Below, in pieces: positions 16,775 to 25,683 of a DNA stretch of 41,784 bases. Below the pieces are notes generated by a model. That model did not search any database. It worked only from the letters and a program-made list of their open reading frames with translations, and was not told the DNA's origin. Origin of the DNA: an uncultured Bacteroidales bacterium. Its GTDB lineage: Bacteria; Bacteroidota; Bacteroidia; Bacteroidales; P3. The position numbers and the translations under genes were made by a program. The stretch lies in NCBI GenBank assembly GCA_910586395.1, contig CAJUFX010000004.1, positions 125,998 through 167,781 of the forward strand, written 5' to 3'. Every line of letters begins with the position of its first letter. Position 1 is the first letter of the stretch.

Positions 16775-17866
16775 TTAGAAACGATAACCGAGCCCTATCG
16801 CGAAAATATTCGTGAAACCGCTGCCCGTCCCGGCGTTCAAATCACATTGGATATTGAGCGTGAAGCCGTTGATATCCGCAGAGAGGATAGGCGAAAAAAC
16901 ATTGGCCTGCGAGAGCGTGCGGTAGGCCAACCCCGCGCCCACGGCCAGATCGCCGCACAGATAGAGCCGGTACATGGCCGCTATTTCCAACACATTGTAA
17001 ACGCCTTGATTCATGAACGTCACCGTGCCGCTCACCTCGCTCGCCATCAGATCGGATTCGATTTCGAAATGGTTGCCGCGTCTGGCCGAAGGCGCCGGCA
17101 CGTCCTTGTCGTGCCAGGCTACTCCGCCGTACACCGCGAACTTTATCGGCGTACGCGACGTCACATAGCCCAGACCCGTCTCGCCACGGTTGAGGTGATA
17201 GCCTGAAAGGCCGCCCTGCACGCGCAGGTTCGGCATGACCCAACCCGTATAATGGACGCCGGCCTGTATGTCGAAAACCGTGCGCGACGGCGTATCGAAA
17301 TCGTCAATCGGCGACAGGGACGGATTGAGGCCGCCCGAATAAGCCGGGTCATACATGCCGCCCGTCTGCAGATTGTCGATATTGACCGCCCAGCGCCGGA
17401 AACCCGCCTGCAGGCCGAAACTGAGCCGGTGCGCCGGATTGCCGCCGGCATCTTTGGCCACGACCCAATGGTAGGCGTATGTAAAATGCATGGACAAGTC
17501 CGACACCGCGGCGTTGTTGAGCGTATTCGTATAGATATCCAAACCGACCGACATCGTGCGGTCGAGCAACAACGCGTTGTAGGAAGCACTCAGCACCCGG
17601 ATGGCATAATTCGAGAAAACGCCGTTCATCTGGGATTTATAATTGAGGTTGAACGCGTGATTGGAGCCGTAATCGTAAAACGTCTCGCCACCGATACCGG
17701 CCCGCGCCGGGTTGGACAAAACGGGCAAATCGAAATTCGCGGAGAGCGGGCTATCCTGCTGGGCGTAAACGGACGGGAAAGCCGTCAAGACCCCTCCTAA
17801 ACAGAACACCATCCGCCACAACCACCTGCCAGCCCGCCGACCCGTTTCCCGACCATTAGATTCCAT
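16775..17866 (-). CDS. PorP/SprF-family outer-membrane protein B
   Basis: The 363-residue protein has a cleavable signal peptide (likely cut after Ala35, VYA-QQ) and a beta-barrel pattern ending in the aromatic GLGYRF, typical of outer-membrane barrels. The hallmark of the PorP/SprF family, an Asn-Pro-Ala-x-Ala-Gly motif near the mature N-terminus, is present as LSNPARAG. Family members work with the type IX secretion system. In Flavobacterium johnsoniae SprF is needed to secrete the giant adhesin SprB, encoded next to it. Here the gene follows the 2282-residue giant by 15 bp, so it is probably its partner. I chose the ATG at 17866, preceded by AGAGAGG. A GTG codon just before it is a possible alternative. 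Confidence 0.88.
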   Translation of the reverse strand: MESNGRETGRRAGRWLWRMVFCLGGVLTAFPSVYAQQDSPLSANFDLPVLSNPARAGIGGETFYDYGSNHAFNLNYKSQMNGVFSNYAIRVLSASYNALLLDRTMSVGLDIYTNTLNNAAVSDLSMHFTYAYHWVVAKDAGGNPAHRLSFGLQAGFRRWAVNIDNLQTGGMYDPAYSGGLNPSLSPIDDFDTPSRTVFDIQAGVHYTGWVMPNLRVQGGLSGYHLNRGETGLGYVTSRTPIKFAVYGGVAWHDKDVPAPSARRGNHFEIESDLMASEVSGTVTFMNQGVYNVLEIAAMYRLYLCGDLAVGAGLAYRTLSQANVFSPILSADINGFTLNIQCDLNAGTGSGFTNIFAIGLGYRF

Positions 17867-17881
17867 CACCTCTCTCCTCGC

Positions 17882-20800
17882 CTAATCCAAAACTGAAATC
17901 CAACCGCTTTTCCGGACGGCCTCGCCGCTCTCCAACGTGATGACGAGACGGTAAGTGTAATTGCCCGCCGTCACGTCTCCGGGTTTCCAAACCGGACTGT
18001 CCCCCGTCTTTTCGAAAATCAGATCACCGCCGTTATTGTAAATCCGCATGTTGACCGATGCGATACCCTCGCCGAACACCTTAAACACCCGGTCGGCGGG
18101 ACGGGCGGAGTTCCGCAACACCGCATTCGGCACGTAAATCACCGGGGCGCCGGAGTGTTCCTCGCCCGGCCGCACGCAAACGCTGTCGTAAGCGCGGCAG
18201 CCGAAATCGCCGTAAGCATCGGGCGCGGGCGTCCGGCCACCGCCGGCCAGACTGTCGGGGCCGTAAGCCGGTTCATAGCCCATGACATAAACCAAGACCG
18301 TATCATCGGCGACCGTCAGCGTAAAGGCGGCCTCCTTGCCGGCAATGCCGTCGTCCGCATCCGTCCACCAGACATAAGCCGTGGCGCCGGACGCCTGCAA
18401 GGCCAATTCGTCGCCCGGCGTCACCGCCGTATCGCGCGGCGCGATGCGCACCTCCGGCATCTCGCGCCTATAGACCGAAACCGCAGCCGTCCGATTGCTG
18501 TCGCGCACGGCGCAGAGCCGCTCGCGCCGCACGGCCACCGCATAAACGCTGTCCGCCCCTTCGGCGGCCGGGCGCGGCACACGCTTCCACGCGGCCGTCC
18601 GCACCTCCGGCGCCGACGTCACGTCGCCCAACAAATCGGTCACGGCCGACAACAGGCCGTTGGCATACCAATACACGCTGTCGAAGCCGCGGCCGCTGAC
18701 CGTGTAGGTCGGCGCGCCCGCCCCGCAGACCGAATCGGCCGAAGCCATCAAGATCGCCTCCACCGGACCGGCCGTCAGGTCACCCGACAGGACCTCGACG
18801 CGCAATTCATTGGAACGCTTGCCGTTATTGACCACACACGGCCAAGTCGTATTATAAACCGCCGCACACACACGGTCGCCCGCCGCCGGACGGTAAACAT
18901 ATTCCACCGCAGCCGGCAAACGACCTGAAAACACCGGTTCGTCGTTCACATACCAAACCACCGAATCCACATGTCGATGACGAAGCAGACCGTAATGCAC
19001 TTCCTCACCCTCACAGACCGAAGCGGCGGACGCCGCCGCCTCGACCGACAGCGTATCATGAACCCGGCCGACGAGCCACAAACTGTCTTCCATGACGCAA
19101 CCCTCGTTGATCGCCCCCAGACGCAAAACACCTGAAGCCATCTTTCCCAAGACAGGCGACGGATAAACCTCCGTCATTTCGTAAATCCGACCGGCATCGT
19201 CCGTTCCCGCCAAGATTAACGACCGTTCCGTCCGAACGCCGTCTTGATACCATACGGCATAGAGCGAGTCGGCCTGCGAGAGATGCAATCGCACAGCCAA
19301 AGGATCACCGGTACAACCCGAAAGCAACCGGGCCGTTTCGCCATCGGTCATCGCCTCCGGCTCCAACCAAGTCAAAACAGGCGAACTGCCGCGTTCAATG
19401 GTCACCGTATCCGACATCGCCAACGGATTATAAACACAACGCGCCGTCGTGGTACCTTCCGCCCAAATCCGGTCACCTGCCTTGAATGCCCCGCTGAACC
19501 GTTTCAGTTTGCCCAACAGAAAATCCGACATCACCGGCTCGTAGTCGAAATCATCGAACGTCATGTGGGCACCGTTTATCAGCCAACGCCAAGTCTCCAC
19601 ATGCCGCAGGTCGGTCACCTCTATCGTGACGGGGTCGCCGTCGCAGACCACCTGCGGATCGGCCAATACGATATGCAACGTGTCGAGCGTCTGGGAAACC
19701 TTGACGCTTATGCTGTCGAACGCGACGCAAGCCGGATGGTCGTAAGCCGTGGCCCGGGCCGTAAAGTCCCTAAACGTACGCACCTTGGCCCATGCCGTCT
19801 TTTGGTCGGTAGGACCGCGCTCCAACACCTCATAGCCCTTGTCGGGCGAATCCACCCGCAGCCACTGCACGAAAGCCGCATCGGCCGTGGCCCGCAACTC
19901 CAGCGTCGAGTCGGCGCAGGCCGCCGATTCCACCTGAACCAGCGACAAAGCCGGACGCCGGTAACTTTTGACCACTATCTTATTGGATACATACCAGGCC
20001 GCATCAACCGCCTCGCACAAGCCCTCTCCCTTGACAAACCCGTCCACATACACGACATCGCCGTGTTCTACGGCCACATTCAATTGCTTCGCATTGACAG
20101 CCAATACTTCCGTAACCTCCTGATTTAAACCGATGACGCGCGTCCGTTTCCATACCAACGAGTCGAACAACGTCAGAATGCTGCTCCCATAGCGATCGAG
20201 CGAAAACCAAAGGCTATCCTCGTCGCAAAGCAGGGTATCACTTACCTGTAATGTCAACTTGAAATCGAGATTGCTACCGTCAAATCGCTCCACACGCACC
20301 GAATCGGTCTGGATACAGCCATATTCATTATAGGCCCACACGCGATACATCACCTTATCGTCCGGTGAAACCAAAGGGGTCAGCGACGTCTTCTCCGCCA
20401 CATCGACCATACCCGTCTGCGGCCACCAATAAGCCATGGCCGCATCCGGCGACAGACGTCCGGTTTCCGCAAGACCGTCGTCCGGCAAATCCGCCACACC
20501 CGGTACACCTTGCGCCAACAGATAGGCTTTCAACGAAGGGGTTCCGTCCGGCATGTCCGTCGTCCGCTGCATGGCATCCACCACATGAAGCCGGGTCTCG
20601 GCATTTTGGCACAACAACGTATCAGGACGTGCCCTGAACGTATGCGAAATCGGCCGACCATTCTGTAAATCAAGCGAATCCATCACATAAGGCGCACCGT
20701 TGCACGCCAGCGTGTCATGGAAATACGCATAGACCAAACGGTCGCCGGGGAAGAACCAAGCCGTCAACGTCGTATCTTCTTTCTTCACAATCCAACTCTG

Positions 20801-23800
20801 ACGCGCCTTCTTATAATCCGATTCCGCCGTCATAATGGAAAAGCCCATATATGCCTTTCCGGAAAAATGCTGCGGAAACGCACGCCAAGCCAACTGCGTA
20901 GCCATGCTGCCCTCGCAGATGCTGAATGGCACCTCGTTACCGAGCTTGACATCAGAAAACTTAAGGTTTACCCCCGTCTCCACGGCTATTTTGACCACGG
21001 CCGAAGTCGTAACGGCCGGACACCGGTGTCCTGTATCCTGTACGCGTAATTCATAAACCTTAGGCTTGTCGGGCGTCGTATTCAAAATGCCGGTCGCGGA
21101 AACCGCCGCACCCGTCTCCCGGTCTGTCCATTGGTATTCGTAAGCATCTTTCAGCCGGGCGACAATTTCATCCACCGACAATTGCATACCCGACAAGGCT
21201 TGAAGTTCCTCCATCGTCCCCCCGAAACCTTCTAACGTCATTTCGGAGCCCGCACAGACCACAGGTTGCAGACTTTCCTGAGGCACGCCACCGGGCGGAC
21301 GAAGCCAAGCCTGCGTTACCCCCCGCAACTGCAACGGCATTTCTTCAGAATAAGCGTCCAAGACGTTATCGCACGTCCGCATGCTGCTCATCAAGGCCGC
21401 CTGCAACGGCACACCGCGTTTGTATAACGCAGGCTCGTACGGCACACTGTCCGGACGATTTATCGGATACCACGCTTCACCGGCCCGAATGAAAATCTCC
21501 GGATTTTCGCCCCAAAACTTACCGTCCAACTTAAAATAAGAACCTTCCACACCCTCGCACCACGGGAAAGCCGGTTCAGGCACCATAATGAGATCCGGTC
21601 TCCGGCGATACCCCACCGTAACGCGAACCGAATCGTAACCCTCGCAACCGTTGGGCGTCGTGAGCCGCACCACGAACGTCTGCGTGCCTACTACCGCTTG
21701 GTCTTTCTGCAAGTCGCCACTGCGGTCGCCAAATCGGGCTGAATCAACAGCCGTTTCGAATAAAAGCCCAGTATGGATAAAACGACCGGCCAAGGCGTCA
21801 GCCCGGCTCTCCGCCCATTCAACCGTTATCTTGCCCTCGTATTCCGGCAACCAATCCGGCACGGAAGCCGTGGGTTTCAAAGACGGACGGTTATGCCCCT
21901 TATACGGATCGCCGACCGCCCACAAGGCCACCGGTTCTTCAGAACAAAGCATCGTGTCTTTCAGCGTCACGGTCATAAACCCGTTGTACATTCCGCTGAT
22001 TTTCTGAACATACTCAGAGATGCGAGGGATATCCGGGTCCAAGCACTTCTGCGCATTGTAAGCACGCAATCTTATTTCCAGCCCATTGTAAATCACCATT
22101 GTCAGCGTGTCGCCGGAAATCCGGTCGGGATAGACGCCGCTGATTTGCTCGCCGCCCGCAAACCACGTATAACGGATGTTTTCGGAAGCGGGTGTCTCGG
22201 GATAAAAACGAACCACTGTCCCCTCGCAATATTCAGTTGGTGCCTTGTCGCGGACAAAGCGCGGCACAATCGTCTCGCTGACCAAGGACACGATTTTGAT
22301 GCCTATACCCTGGGATTCGACCGTGACCGCCGGCGCACAACCGACGGATTTCGTTTCCAAACGATAATACACGCTGTCGCCGGCCACGGCATCGACGGCC
22401 GTGGACAACGAGACCGGAAATCCTTTCAAAATCCAGTTCTGCGTCCGGTAGTAAGCGTCCGCGGCGGCGAATTCGGCCGAAGCGCCGAGATTGCGGCCGT
22501 AAGCCGCATTGTCGGCAAAATCCGACGTGGCATAATAGCCTTTCGCCACAGGCGCTCCGCCCGGCTTCTTCACATACCAGACCAAACGGAACTGCGACGG
22601 CAGGTATCTCAAATCATACGTATAAGCAATAAAAGAACTACCGGCGCAAACCCCGGACGCCACCGATGGATCGACATAGACCGAACCGGCCTGCGCCGCC
22701 CGTTTCGGCTCCAGACGCGGATACATCGCTATCGTCACCAGCGAGTCGTCCAACAGACAGGCGCGGTCGCTTTCGGTAATCACGGCCCGATAGAAATCAT
22801 GATAGCCGACGCGCGCTACCGTCGTATAATCCATGACGCTTTCATTATCAACCATCCGTTCGTGTTCCACATAACGGTCGGACAAGACCTCCGCATCGTT
22901 GCGGTACCAACGCAGGCGGAAGCGGTTGCCCGTATGGCGGTGCAGAATGCCTAACGAAAGTGAGTCGCCGCAGGCGGCGTTGATTTCGTCCGAACCAAAA
23001 GACGGCAAAGCGGTCATATAACCCGGATAAACGACGTTAGGATAAATCACGGCCGATGTCGCCGTCGTATTCTTGACGCATTGCTTGTCGCTCGTCAAAA
23101 CGCAATGCAAGCGGTCGCCGGATTTGAGCTGATAAGTCGAGAATATGGAATCATGCGAACGCAGCGCCTCCACGTTATTGATAAACCAATCGTATCGCGG
23201 ATTTTCGCCGCCGTTCACGCTCTTGGCGGCAAAACGCATTTCGGTCTGTTCACAAGAAGAACCCGAATTCAAATCCACGATTTCGACCGTGGCCGTCGTC
23301 GCCTCCATAAAGCGGATGGTATCCGAAAAACGCCATACGGCACGTGCCTCAAAATCGGCCACATCCACATATACGACACAGCGCGTATAAAAACGCAGCG
23401 TCGCGTTTGCGCCATTGACAGGTGTCTCGAACACGGGGGGGGCTCCCGCTTCAAGGCTTTCCACCGACCAAAGGTAGGTGTATTTCCCCGAACCACCGTG
23501 CGCCCTGACATTCAATTGTACCTCTTGGGACTCCCCCTTATCCGATTCCACACAGAACAAAGGTGGATCCATCGTGATTTCAGCCCCGATCTCCGCCCCC
23601 AACACATTGACGTTTTGCAACATCTCCAATTTGCAATAAGCGTCTTCAAGATGCAGTTTGAACCACTGCGCGTCAGAGAGCGGAAGCGACCGGTTTTCAA
23701 CCCGCACATGTTCTTTGGCGGAAGAAGCCTTTTCGGTCATAACCGGTGTCTCCACCAACGAAGCCGGCTCCCAACTCAACGTATAGGCCGCCTCCGGACT

Positions 23801-24730
23801 GCCCCAAAACTCCGCATCGAGGATGGCAGGCGTATTCATATCCACCATCGTATCCGGAATGAAATCGAGATTCAGCGTATTGTTGCGCACCATGCACTGC
23901 ACCGTGTCATAGCCCGAACAGCCGCTACGGTCGGTAATCTTGCAGCGATAGGTGTAATAGCCGGGTTCCCGGGGCGTAAACAGCGGATACTGTTCGCGCG
24001 TATCGGTCATAGCTGGCGCATAAGGCCGCTCCACATACGAAATGTCCTCCCATTCGTAACGGATGCCGCCCTCCGCCCAAAAACGGATGGCTTCGTTGAC
24101 ACACATAGTCGTATCGGGCAGGACACGCACTTCGGGCGGCGCGGCAGGACGCGCATAAGCCGTATCGAAAGAGGGAAAGACGGTGCCTTTGTTGGCGGCC
24201 CCCATCACGACGAAATGGCTGTAGTCGTCCGCTGTCGGATACTTATCTCCCGCCACAAGATCGATGACGCCTTCGGCCGCCTCATGGCTGCGAATGACGA
24301 AACGGAACAGAATATCCCCCGATTCGGGTTCGAAATACCGGCCGTTTCCAATCCAACTGAACGTAAACACATGGTCGGGCAGATTCTTTACCGCCTGCTC
24401 ATTGTAGGACGATTGTGAACCGCTACGCAGATCGGCATGGATATTCGTCACCCCGCCCGTAGGCTCCACGACCGCATAATCCGGGAAACGGAACGCCACT
24501 TGGAAATCACGAATCTGAATCGGCTCGTCCACTTCGATATAGACCGGCAGGTCGTAGGTCTGACCCGGGCACAGCTTGATGTCCGGAATAACCAGACGGA
24601 TGGACGGGCTCCAATCCGCCGGCTTCACCTCCCGCGTCTGTTGGGCGTGGGCGCACAAAAATGTCAGGCCGCCCCATAAAGCGACCGCCGTGAACAACCG
24701 CCGCATCGCGGCCGTTTTAAAAAATCGCAT
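17882..24730 (-). CDS. Giant T9SS cargo protein with type B C-terminal domain (2282 aa)
   Basis: The product begins with a signal peptide (cut likely after residue 29, AHA-QQ). A compact N-terminal domain (about 43-178) resembles cohesin-type beta-sandwiches. More than a dozen divergent Ig/PKD-like modules follow, each about 90-130 residues, usually starting near a Cys-x-Gly or Cys-x-Asp and ending near a second Cys. The last 83 residues form a type B sorting domain (VPNAV, then IYNNGGDLIFEK, GNYTYRLVI and GWISVLD). Such proteins are exported by the T9SS and shown on the surface or released; adhesion is the common role, but none is proven here. I chose the ATG at 24730 because GAGGAG lies just upstream. 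ATG 24742 and TTG 24754 are alternatives. A C8 tract lies inside the gene. Confidence 0.88.
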   Translation of the reverse strand: MRFFKTAAMRRLFTAVALWGGLTFLCAHAQQTREVKPADWSPSIRLVIPDIKLCPGQTYDLPVYIEVDEPIQIRDFQVAFRFPDYAVVEPTGGVTNIHADLRSGSQSSYNEQAVKNLPDHVFTFSWIGNGRYFEPESGDILFRFVIRSHEAAEGVIDLVAGDKYPTADDYSHFVVMGAANKGTVFPSFDTAYARPAAPPEVRVLPDTTMCVNEAIRFWAEGGIRYEWEDISYVERPYAPAMTDTREQYPLFTPREPGYYTYRCKITDRSGCSGYDTVQCMVRNNTLNLDFIPDTMVDMNTPAILDAEFWGSPEAAYTLSWEPASLVETPVMTEKASSAKEHVRVENRSLPLSDAQWFKLHLEDAYCKLEMLQNVNVLGAEIGAEITMDPPLFCVESDKGESQEVQLNVRAHGGSGKYTYLWSVESLEAGAPPVFETPVNGANATLRFYTRCVVYVDVADFEARAVWRFSDTIRFMEATTATVEIVDLNSGSSCEQTEMRFAAKSVNGGENPRYDWFINNVEALRSHDSIFSTYQLKSGDRLHCVLTSDKQCVKNTTATSAVIYPNVVYPGYMTALPSFGSDEINAACGDSLSLGILHRHTGNRFRLRWYRNDAEVLSDRYVEHERMVDNESVMDYTTVARVGYHDFYRAVITESDRACLLDDSLVTIAMYPRLEPKRAAQAGSVYVDPSVASGVCAGSSFIAYTYDLRYLPSQFRLVWYVKKPGGAPVAKGYYATSDFADNAAYGRNLGASAEFAAADAYYRTQNWILKGFPVSLSTAVDAVAGDSVYYRLETKSVGCAPAVTVESQGIGIKIVSLVSETIVPRFVRDKAPTEYCEGTVVRFYPETPASENIRYTWFAGGEQISGVYPDRISGDTLTMVIYNGLEIRLRAYNAQKCLDPDIPRISEYVQKISGMYNGFMTVTLKDTMLCSEEPVALWAVGDPYKGHNRPSLKPTASVPDWLPEYEGKITVEWAESRADALAGRFIHTGLLFETAVDSARFGDRSGDLQKDQAVVGTQTFVVRLTTPNGCEGYDSVRVTVGYRRRPDLIMVPEPAFPWCEGVEGSYFKLDGKFWGENPEIFIRAGEAWYPINRPDSVPYEPALYKRGVPLQAALMSSMRTCDNVLDAYSEEMPLQLRGVTQAWLRPPGGVPQESLQPVVCAGSEMTLEGFGGTMEELQALSGMQLSVDEIVARLKDAYEYQWTDRETGAAVSATGILNTTPDKPKVYELRVQDTGHRCPAVTTSAVVKIAVETGVNLKFSDVKLGNEVPFSICEGSMATQLAWRAFPQHFSGKAYMGFSIMTAESDYKKARQSWIVKKEDTTLTAWFFPGDRLVYAYFHDTLACNGAPYVMDSLDLQNGRPISHTFRARPDTLLCQNAETRLHVVDAMQRTTDMPDGTPSLKAYLLAQGVPGVADLPDDGLAETGRLSPDAAMAYWWPQTGMVDVAEKTSLTPLVSPDDKVMYRVWAYNEYGCIQTDSVRVERFDGSNLDFKLTLQVSDTLLCDEDSLWFSLDRYGSSILTLFDSLVWKRTRVIGLNQEVTEVLAVNAKQLNVAVEHGDVVYVDGFVKGEGLCEAVDAAWYVSNKIVVKSYRRPALSLVQVESAACADSTLELRATADAAFVQWLRVDSPDKGYEVLERGPTDQKTAWAKVRTFRDFTARATAYDHPACVAFDSISVKVSQTLDTLHIVLADPQVVCDGDPVTIEVTDLRHVETWRWLINGAHMTFDDFDYEPVMSDFLLGKLKRFSGAFKAGDRIWAEGTTTARCVYNPLAMSDTVTIERGSSPVLTWLEPEAMTDGETARLLSGCTGDPLAVRLHLSQADSLYAVWYQDGVRTERSLILAGTDDAGRIYEMTEVYPSPVLGKMASGVLRLGAINEGCVMEDSLWLVGRVHDTLSVEAAASAASVCEGEEVHYGLLRHRHVDSVVWYVNDEPVFSGRLPAAVEYVYRPAAGDRVCAAVYNTTWPCVVNNGKRSNELRVEVLSGDLTAGPVEAILMASADSVCGAGAPTYTVSGRGFDSVYWYANGLLSAVTDLLGDVTSAPEVRTAAWKRVPRPAAEGADSVYAVAVRRERLCAVRDSNRTAAVSVYRREMPEVRIAPRDTAVTPGDELALQASGATAYVWWTDADDGIAGKEAAFTLTVADDTVLVYVMGYEPAYGPDSLAGGGRTPAPDAYGDFGCRAYDSVCVRPGEEHSGAPVIYVPNAVLRNSARPADRVFKVFGEGIASVNMRIYNNGGDLIFEKTGDSPVWKPGDVTAGNYTYRLVITLESGEAVRKSGWISVLD
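17885..18133 (-). other. Type B T9SS sorting domain of the 2282-aa protein
   Basis: The last 83 codons match the gliding-motility-associated (type B) C-terminal domain pattern: VPNA at the start, a hydrophobic strand before IYNNGG, a Trp (VWKPG), GNYTYRL and a final GWISVLD strand. The usual PNGDG-type loop after VPNA is replaced by RNSARPADR. Confidence 0.8.
23435..23442 (-). repeat. C8 homopolymer inside the 2282-aa gene
   Basis: Eight consecutive C on the coding strand (G on the plus strand) fall at about codon 430, in a Gly-Ala-Pro-Pro segment between two Ig-like strands. Gain or loss of one base would shift the frame early in the gene. The frame is intact in this assembly. Confidence 0.9.
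24197..24604 (-). other. Cohesin-like N-terminal domain of the 2282-aa protein
   Basis: Residues about 43-178 show a cohesin-like strand pattern: PGQTYDLPVYI, then IRDFQVAFRFPD, a mid-domain FTFSW, SGDILFRFVIRS and GVIDLVAGD. This resembles the order seen in type I cohesins and related carbohydrate-binding sandwiches. It is a fold-level guess made from spacing and hydrophobicity. Confidence 0.4.
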
Positions 24731-24750
24731 CGCACTCCTCATAGGGCGTA

Positions 24751-25671
24751 TCAATCAAAAGCGTTCAACGGCATGGTGTGGTTGTACGGACACGACAGGC
24801 AACCGCGGTACGTCAGCACGAACTCATGCGACGGCATCGTGAACCGGTGCCGGATGTTGCCGAGCGGAATATCGCAGGCGTAACTGAACGTGAAGTGCGG
24901 TCCGATATTGACGCCCGCCATAATGACGGCCGCGTCCAGACGGTAACCGGCGCCGAAGTGGAGCAGATCGCCGTAGAACACACGCATACTTATATCCAAG
25001 TTGGCCGACTTGCCCGCCATCCGCATGACCAACATCGGGTACAAGGCCCAATTATGGTTTATTTTTCCCAAATAGCCGAAATAATAATAGGCATGGAGCG
25101 CGAGCATTTTAGACTCTTTGGTAATCCGGATGGGCAGATGCTGCACCGACACCCCGGTCACGATCTCGCGCGTGTAAAACTCGATGGCCAGACCGAGGTC
25201 GAGGTTGGGCTTGGTCTTCATATCGGCGTCCACATCCGCCCCGATGGAGCCGTCCGGCAGAATGATGTCCTTGTAAAAGCCGTGCATGACGCCCGCGTTG
25301 AGGCCGAACGACATGAACGCCTCCTGCCCCACCTGCAAATGATAGGCGTAAGACAGTTTGGCGAGGAAGTTCGTCTCCACGTTCTGATTCCATTCGTAAA
25401 CCGTCAGCCCCACGCCCATCCGCTTACCCATGAAAAACTGCGTGGCGTTCAACGTACGGTAGGAAGGCCGGTTGCGGCCACCGCCCCACCACTGTTCGCG
25501 GTCGGTCAGCGAAACGCGGAACAACTCGTCGGTTCCCACAATGGCAGCCGGACTGTAAAACAGCCGGTTGGCATAGAACTGGCTGAACTGCGCGTCCTGC
25601 TGAGCGCGGACGTTCCCCGCCAACGCGAGGAACGCCGCCGTAGCTATGATTGTTTTTTTCATCATTTTCAT
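24751..25671 (-). CDS. PorP/SprF-family outer-membrane protein A
   Basis: The 306-residue protein carries a signal peptide (cut likely after Ala23, VRA-QQ). The mature start DAQFSQFYANRLFYSPAA is the classic opening of the PorP/SprF family. The rest alternates in the manner of a beta-barrel. The last 18 residues extend past the barrel and contain a Cys-x-x-Cys pair (Cys291 and Cys294), which I do not recognise as a family feature. It starts 12 bp after the 5366-residue giant, behind a clear ribosome binding site (GGAGG), and ends 20 bp before the next giant. By analogy with SprF it is likely the secretion or anchoring partner of the upstream giant. Confidence 0.92.
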   Translation of the reverse strand: MKMMKKTIIATAAFLALAGNVRAQQDAQFSQFYANRLFYSPAAIVGTDELFRVSLTDREQWWGGGRNRPSYRTLNATQFFMGKRMGVGLTVYEWNQNVETNFLAKLSYAYHLQVGQEAFMSFGLNAGVMHGFYKDIILPDGSIGADVDADMKTKPNLDLGLAIEFYTREIVTGVSVQHLPIRITKESKMLALHAYYYFGYLGKINHNWALYPMLVMRMAGKSANLDISMRVFYGDLLHFGAGYRLDAAVIMAGVNIGPHFTFSYACDIPLGNIRHRFTMPSHEFVLTYRGCLSCPYNHTMPLNAFD

Positions 25672-25683
25672 CTGCCGGCCTCC

